Assembly: GCA_005787025.1 (NCBI GenBank)
Contig: SYCH01000041.1
Span: forward strand, 1 to 7,790
Direction of reading: 5' to 3'
Origin: Actinomycetota bacterium
Lineage (GTDB): Bacteria > Actinomycetota > Acidimicrobiia > Acidimicrobiales > Ilumatobacteraceae
DNA: 7,790 nt
Part shown: piece by piece, positions 5,424 to 7,790 of the stretch
Position numbering within the stretch: position 1 is the first letter of the stretch
How the letters are laid out: every line of letters begins with the position of its first letter
Translations under genes and position numbers: made by a program
Notes under the pieces: generated by a model
What the model saw: only the letters and a program-made list of their open reading frames with translations
Told to the model about the DNA's origin: nothing
The model's database searches: none

Positions 5424-6724
5424 GTCGGATCCTCCTCACTCGGTTCGACCGGACGTCGTTCGCTCATTCTCCGCTCCACCTCGCGCTCACGGCCGTGATG
5501 GCTCGGTTCGTACCAGACCCGGTCGATCAGTGCATCAGGAAGATACTGCTGATCCACCCAGCCGGATTCCTCGTCATGAGGGTATCGGTAGCCGAGGCCA
5601 TGACCCAGTTCGGCGGCACCTCGATAATGGCCGTCGCGGAGGTGAGCCGGAACCTCTCCGACCGAGCCGTTGCGAATGTCGGCGCGAACATTCCAGATCG
5701 CCAGAGCGGCGCGGTTGCTCTTGGGGGCGGTGGCCAGGTGGATGGCCGCTTGGCTGAGGTTCAGTTGGGCCTCCGGAAGCCCGACGTGCTCGACGGCCTG
5801 GGCCGCCGCCACCGCCACGAGCAAGGACGTCGGATCGGCCAATCCCACGTCTTCGCTGGCGAAGATGATCATGCGGCGGGCGATGAACCGTGCGTCGTCG
5901 CCCGCTTCCAGCATGCGCCCGAGATAGAAGACCGCCGCCTGGGGGTCGCTCCCCCGCATGCTCTTGATGAAGGCGCTCACGACGTCGTAATGGTCGTCGC
6001 GACCGTACCGCAGGGCGCTGGTCCCGAGGGCGGCTTCCACGTGTTCCAGACCGACCGCTCCCGGATGGGCGAGCGCCCCGGCCACCTCGAGCGACGTGAG
6101 GACCTGCCGGCCGTCACCGCCGGCTCGATCGATCAACAAGTCGATGGCCGTCGCACTGGCCGTCGTACCGAGGGCCCTCAGGCCCCGGTGGACCAGAGCC
6201 GTGACGGCGTCCCGGGACAGTGGTTCCAAGCGGAACAGCGTGCTGCGCGAACGCAACGGCGCGTTGACCTCGAAGAAAGGATTCTCGGTGGTCGCTCCGA
6301 TCAAGGTCAAGGTGCCGTCCTCCACTGCCGGGAGGAGAGCATCCTGTTGAGCCTTCGAGAAGCGGTGGATCTCGTCGAGGAACAAGATGGTTCCCTGGCC
6401 GTGCCTGCCAAGACGCTGGCGGGCCTCCTCGATCACCTCGCGCACGTCCTTCACGCCGGCCGTGACGGCGCTCAGTTGGACGAAATATCGACGGGTGGTC
6501 CCGGCCACGGCCAAAGCCAAGGTGGTCTTGCCGGTTCCCGGGGGCCCCCAGAAGATGGCACTGCTCAATTTGTCCTGCTCGACCAGTCGGCGAAGGGGAC
6601 GACCGGATCCGACCAGATGTTCCTGACCGACCACGTCATCGATGGACGAGGGTCGCAGTCGCGCCGCGAGCGGTGCCTGCTCACGCAAACGGTCCTCGGC
6701 CGCCGAGCTGAAGAGATCGCTCAC
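5420..6724 (-). CDS. rarA: Replication-associated recombination protein RarA (MgsA, AAA+ ATPase)
   Basis: A 434-residue protein of normal RarA length. The N-terminus MSDLFSSAAEDRLREQAPLAARLRP and VGQEHLVG (32-39) are typical. Walker A is GPPGTGKT at 60-67, Walker B LFLDEIH at 114-120, and the sensor-1 region GATTENP at 143-149. The C-terminal MgsA domain has KSMRGSD (254-260), SEDVGLADP (290-298) and GYRYPHD (378-384). RarA is a homotetrameric ATPase related to clamp-loader subunits and to human WRNIP1; it acts at stalled replication forks. The start is GTG at 6724, which overlaps the Nudix gene stop as GTGA. No Shine-Dalgarno is visible, so translation is probably coupled. The last about 20 residues are charged and variable. 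Confidence 0.95.
   Translation of the reverse strand: MSDLFSSAAEDRLREQAPLAARLRPSSIDDVVGQEHLVGSGRPLRRLVEQDKLSSAIFWGPPGTGKTTLALAVAGTTRRYFVQLSAVTAGVKDVREVIEEARQRLGRHGQGTILFLDEIHRFSKAQQDALLPAVEDGTLTLIGATTENPFFEVNAPLRSRSTLFRLEPLSRDAVTALVHRGLRALGTTASATAIDLLIDRAGGDGRQVLTSLEVAGALAHPGAVGLEHVEAALGTSALRYGRDDHYDVVSAFIKSMRGSDPQAAVFYLGRMLEAGDDARFIARRMIIFASEDVGLADPTSLLVAVAAAQAVEHVGLPEAQLNLSQAAIHLATAPKSNRAALAIWNVRADIRNGSVGEVPAHLRDGHYRGAAELGHGLGYRYPHDEESGWVDQQYLPDALIDRVWYEPSHHGREREVERRMSERRPVEPSEEDPT
5431..5437 (-). promoter_or_regulatory. Strong ribosome binding site of the DUF948-like gene, embedded in the end of rarA
   Basis: GAGGAGG on the minus strand is 7 nt upstream of the ATG at 5423. It lies in the codons for the acidic C-terminus of RarA (Glu-Glu-Asp-Pro-Thr), so it serves both coding and initiation. 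Confidence 0.75.
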
Positions 6725-7176
6725 GGGAGGATCCGGGAGAAAGCGCGCGCATAGGCGTCACGACGGAAGTCCACGACGTGTGCCACCAAGTGGTGGGGGT
6801 CGATCCAACGCCAGGCACCGAATTCGTGCATGTCCGGACGGGGCTCCACGTCCTCGTCGAGCACGCCGAAGAGGAACCATTTCTGGATCTGTCCCCGACG
6901 CTTGTGTCCCTCGTGGGTGCGCACGCGTATCTCGGGCGGCCACTCGTAGGCGATCCATTCGGGAAGCTCCGTCACCAGTCGCACGTGCTCGATGGTCAGT
7001 CCCGTTTCCTCGCGCAACTCGCGCCACGCCGCGTCGACCGGTTCCTCGCCGGTGTCGAGGCCACCTTGGGGCAGTTGCCATGCTCCGGGGGTGTCCACGC
7101 GTTCGAACGCCATCACGTCCCCGTTCTCGCGCCGAACGATCAACGCGACACCGGCACGAAACTGCTGGGTGCCCAT
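6721..7176 (-). CDS. Nudix hydrolase resembling RNA pyrophosphohydrolase RppH
   Basis: A 151-residue Nudix protein. The Nudix box spans residues 38-60 and fits GX5EX7REUXEEXGU: Gly38, Glu44, Arg52-Glu53-Leu54, Glu56-Glu57 and Gly59-Leu60. It is preceded by GAWQLPQGG, very like the WQFPQGG of RppH and Ap4A hydrolases, and RGQIQKWFLF (94-103) resembles the GQKQKWFLL of RppH. This family removes pyrophosphate from the 5' end of RNA or cleaves dinucleoside polyphosphates; which applies here cannot be told. All catalytic residues are present. The ATG at 7176 lies 10 bp after the aspS stop with no clear Shine-Dalgarno. The gene's stop overlaps the rarA start. The aspS link is compatible with an Ap4A role, since aminoacyl-tRNA synthetases make Ap4A as a by-product. 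Confidence 0.88.
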   Translation of the reverse strand: MGTQQFRAGVALIVRRENGDVMAFERVDTPGAWQLPQGGLDTGEEPVDAAWRELREETGLTIEHVRLVTELPEWIAYEWPPEIRVRTHEGHKRRGQIQKWFLFGVLDEDVEPRPDMHEFGAWRWIDPHHLVAHVVDFRRDAYARAFSRILP

Positions 7177-7186
7177 GACGCCGCGA

Positions 7187-7790
7187 TCAGGCCTTGGGCG
7201 GAAGCGTCCGGATACCGAGTTCGTCCAATTGCTTGGCCTCGGCGCGCGTCGGGGCGTTCGTCATCGGGTCCTGCCCGCTCTGGGTCTTCGGGAAAGCGAT
7301 GACTTCGCGAATGTTCTCCTCACCCGCGAGGATCGCCACCAACCGGTCGAGGCCGAATGCGAAGCCACCATGGGGTGGCGCTCCGTAGGTGAACGGCTTC
7401 AGGAAGAAACCGAACTTGCGATTCGCCTCCTCCTCGCTGATGCCCAGTGCAGTGAACACTTGGCGTTGCATCTCGGGTTCGTGGATCCTGATGCTGCCCG
7501 AGCCGAGCTCCCAGCCATTGAGCACCAGGTCGTAGGCGAGTGCTCGCACCGACATGGGGTCGGTCTCGAACTTGTCCAGGTCGTCGGGGTGCGGTCGGCA
7601 GAACGGGTGATGACCCGGCTTGGGACGACCGCTCTCCTTGTCGACACCGACGAACAACGGGAACTCCACGACCCACACGTAACGGTACGGTCCCTGGTGC
7701 ACGGGAGGACGTCCGAGGTCGTTTCGAAGTTGTCCGAGCACCTCACACGCGGTCATCCACTCGTCGGCGACGATCAAGATGAGATCGCCG
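7187..7790 (-). CDS. aspS: Aspartyl-tRNA synthetase, C-terminal part (cut by window edge)
   Basis: The reading frame is open from the window edge to TGA at 7189-7187, giving about 201 residues. It begins GDLILIVADEW, which belongs to the bacterial insertion (GAD) domain. It continues with YRYVWVVEFPLF, HHPFCRPHPDD, the catalytic-domain segment ELGSGSIRIHEPEMQ, and class II motif 3, GGFAFGLDRLV (GGFAFGLDR at 7343-7369). The end, IREVIAFPKTQSGQDPMTNAP followed by QLDELGIRT, is typical of bacterial-type AspRS. The enzyme charges tRNA-Asp (in many bacteria without AsnRS also tRNA-Asn) in the cytoplasm. A TTG at 7777 is internal and not the real start; the anticodon-binding domain and motifs 1 and 2 are outside the window. 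The Nudix gene follows after 10 bp, so aspS may be the head of, or part of, the same operon. Confidence 0.95.
   Translation of the reverse strand, partial: GDLILIVADEWMTACEVLGQLRNDLGRPPVHQGPYRYVWVVEFPLFVGVDKESGRPKPGHHPFCRPHPDDLDKFETDPMSVRALAYDLVLNGWELGSGSIRIHEPEMQRQVFTALGISEEEANRKFGFFLKPFTYGAPPHGGFAFGLDRLVAILAGEENIREVIAFPKTQSGQDPMTNAPTRAEAKQLDELGIRTLPPKA

Noticed and set aside
4579..5757. A 392-codon open frame on the plus strand opposite the two small membrane protein genes and the end of rarA
   Set aside because: Composition is dominated by Arg, Ser, Ala and Thr with no domain, and it spans three genes that have overlaps and ribosome binding sites of their own.
5495..6754. A 419-codon open frame on the plus strand opposite rarA
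   Set aside because: It lies wholly antisense to a clearly recognisable rarA, has no recognisable domain and is of the kind that G+C-rich coding regions give by chance.

Overview
This is a G+C-rich stretch of bacterial chromosome, almost fully coding, from a probable actinobacterium. The evidence is a protein of the TIGR03083 (mycothiol-dependent maleylpyruvate isomerase-like) family, which is typical of Actinobacteria, and a rarA gene followed by a DUF948-type gene and a small YtxH/DUF6167-like membrane protein gene, an order I recall from that phylum. An environmental actinobacterium, for example of the class Acidimicrobiia, would fit, but the class is only a guess.

Reading the minus strand from right to left: the 3' end of aspS (aspartyl-tRNA synthetase, cut by the window edge); a Nudix hydrolase resembling RppH; rarA (AAA+ replication-fork ATPase); a one-helix coiled-coil DUF948-like protein; a second small one-helix protein; glcD and glcE (two subunits of glycolate dehydrogenase); and an APH/choline-kinase-fold phosphotransferase. 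From the Nudix gene through glcE, every junction is a 4-bp ATGA or GTGA stop/start overlap, so these six genes are very probably one translationally coupled operon. The phosphotransferase follows after 7 bp.

The left end breaks this pattern. A TIGR03083-family gene lies on the plus strand, its stop codon touching the stop of the phosphotransferase gene. Beyond it, back on the minus strand, is the 5' part of glcF (iron-sulfur subunit of glycolate dehydrogenase), cut by the window edge. The third glc subunit is thus separated from glcD and glcE by one co-directional kinase gene and one opposed gene. The 61-bp region between the divergent glcF and TIGR03083 genes carries two TANNNT -10-like hexamers, each 6 nt before a start codon, which suggests leaderless transcripts in both directions, with a short inverted repeat between them.

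Functionally the window joins housekeeping genes (tRNA charging, nucleotide/RNA 5'-end hydrolysis, replication-fork maintenance) to glycolate oxidation (glycolate to glyoxylate). I see no mobile element, RNA gene, CRISPR array or defence system. The most interesting points are the split glc locus with its opposed gene, the paired leaderless promoters and the unbroken chain of overlapping genes. I do not see a clear new multi-gene system.
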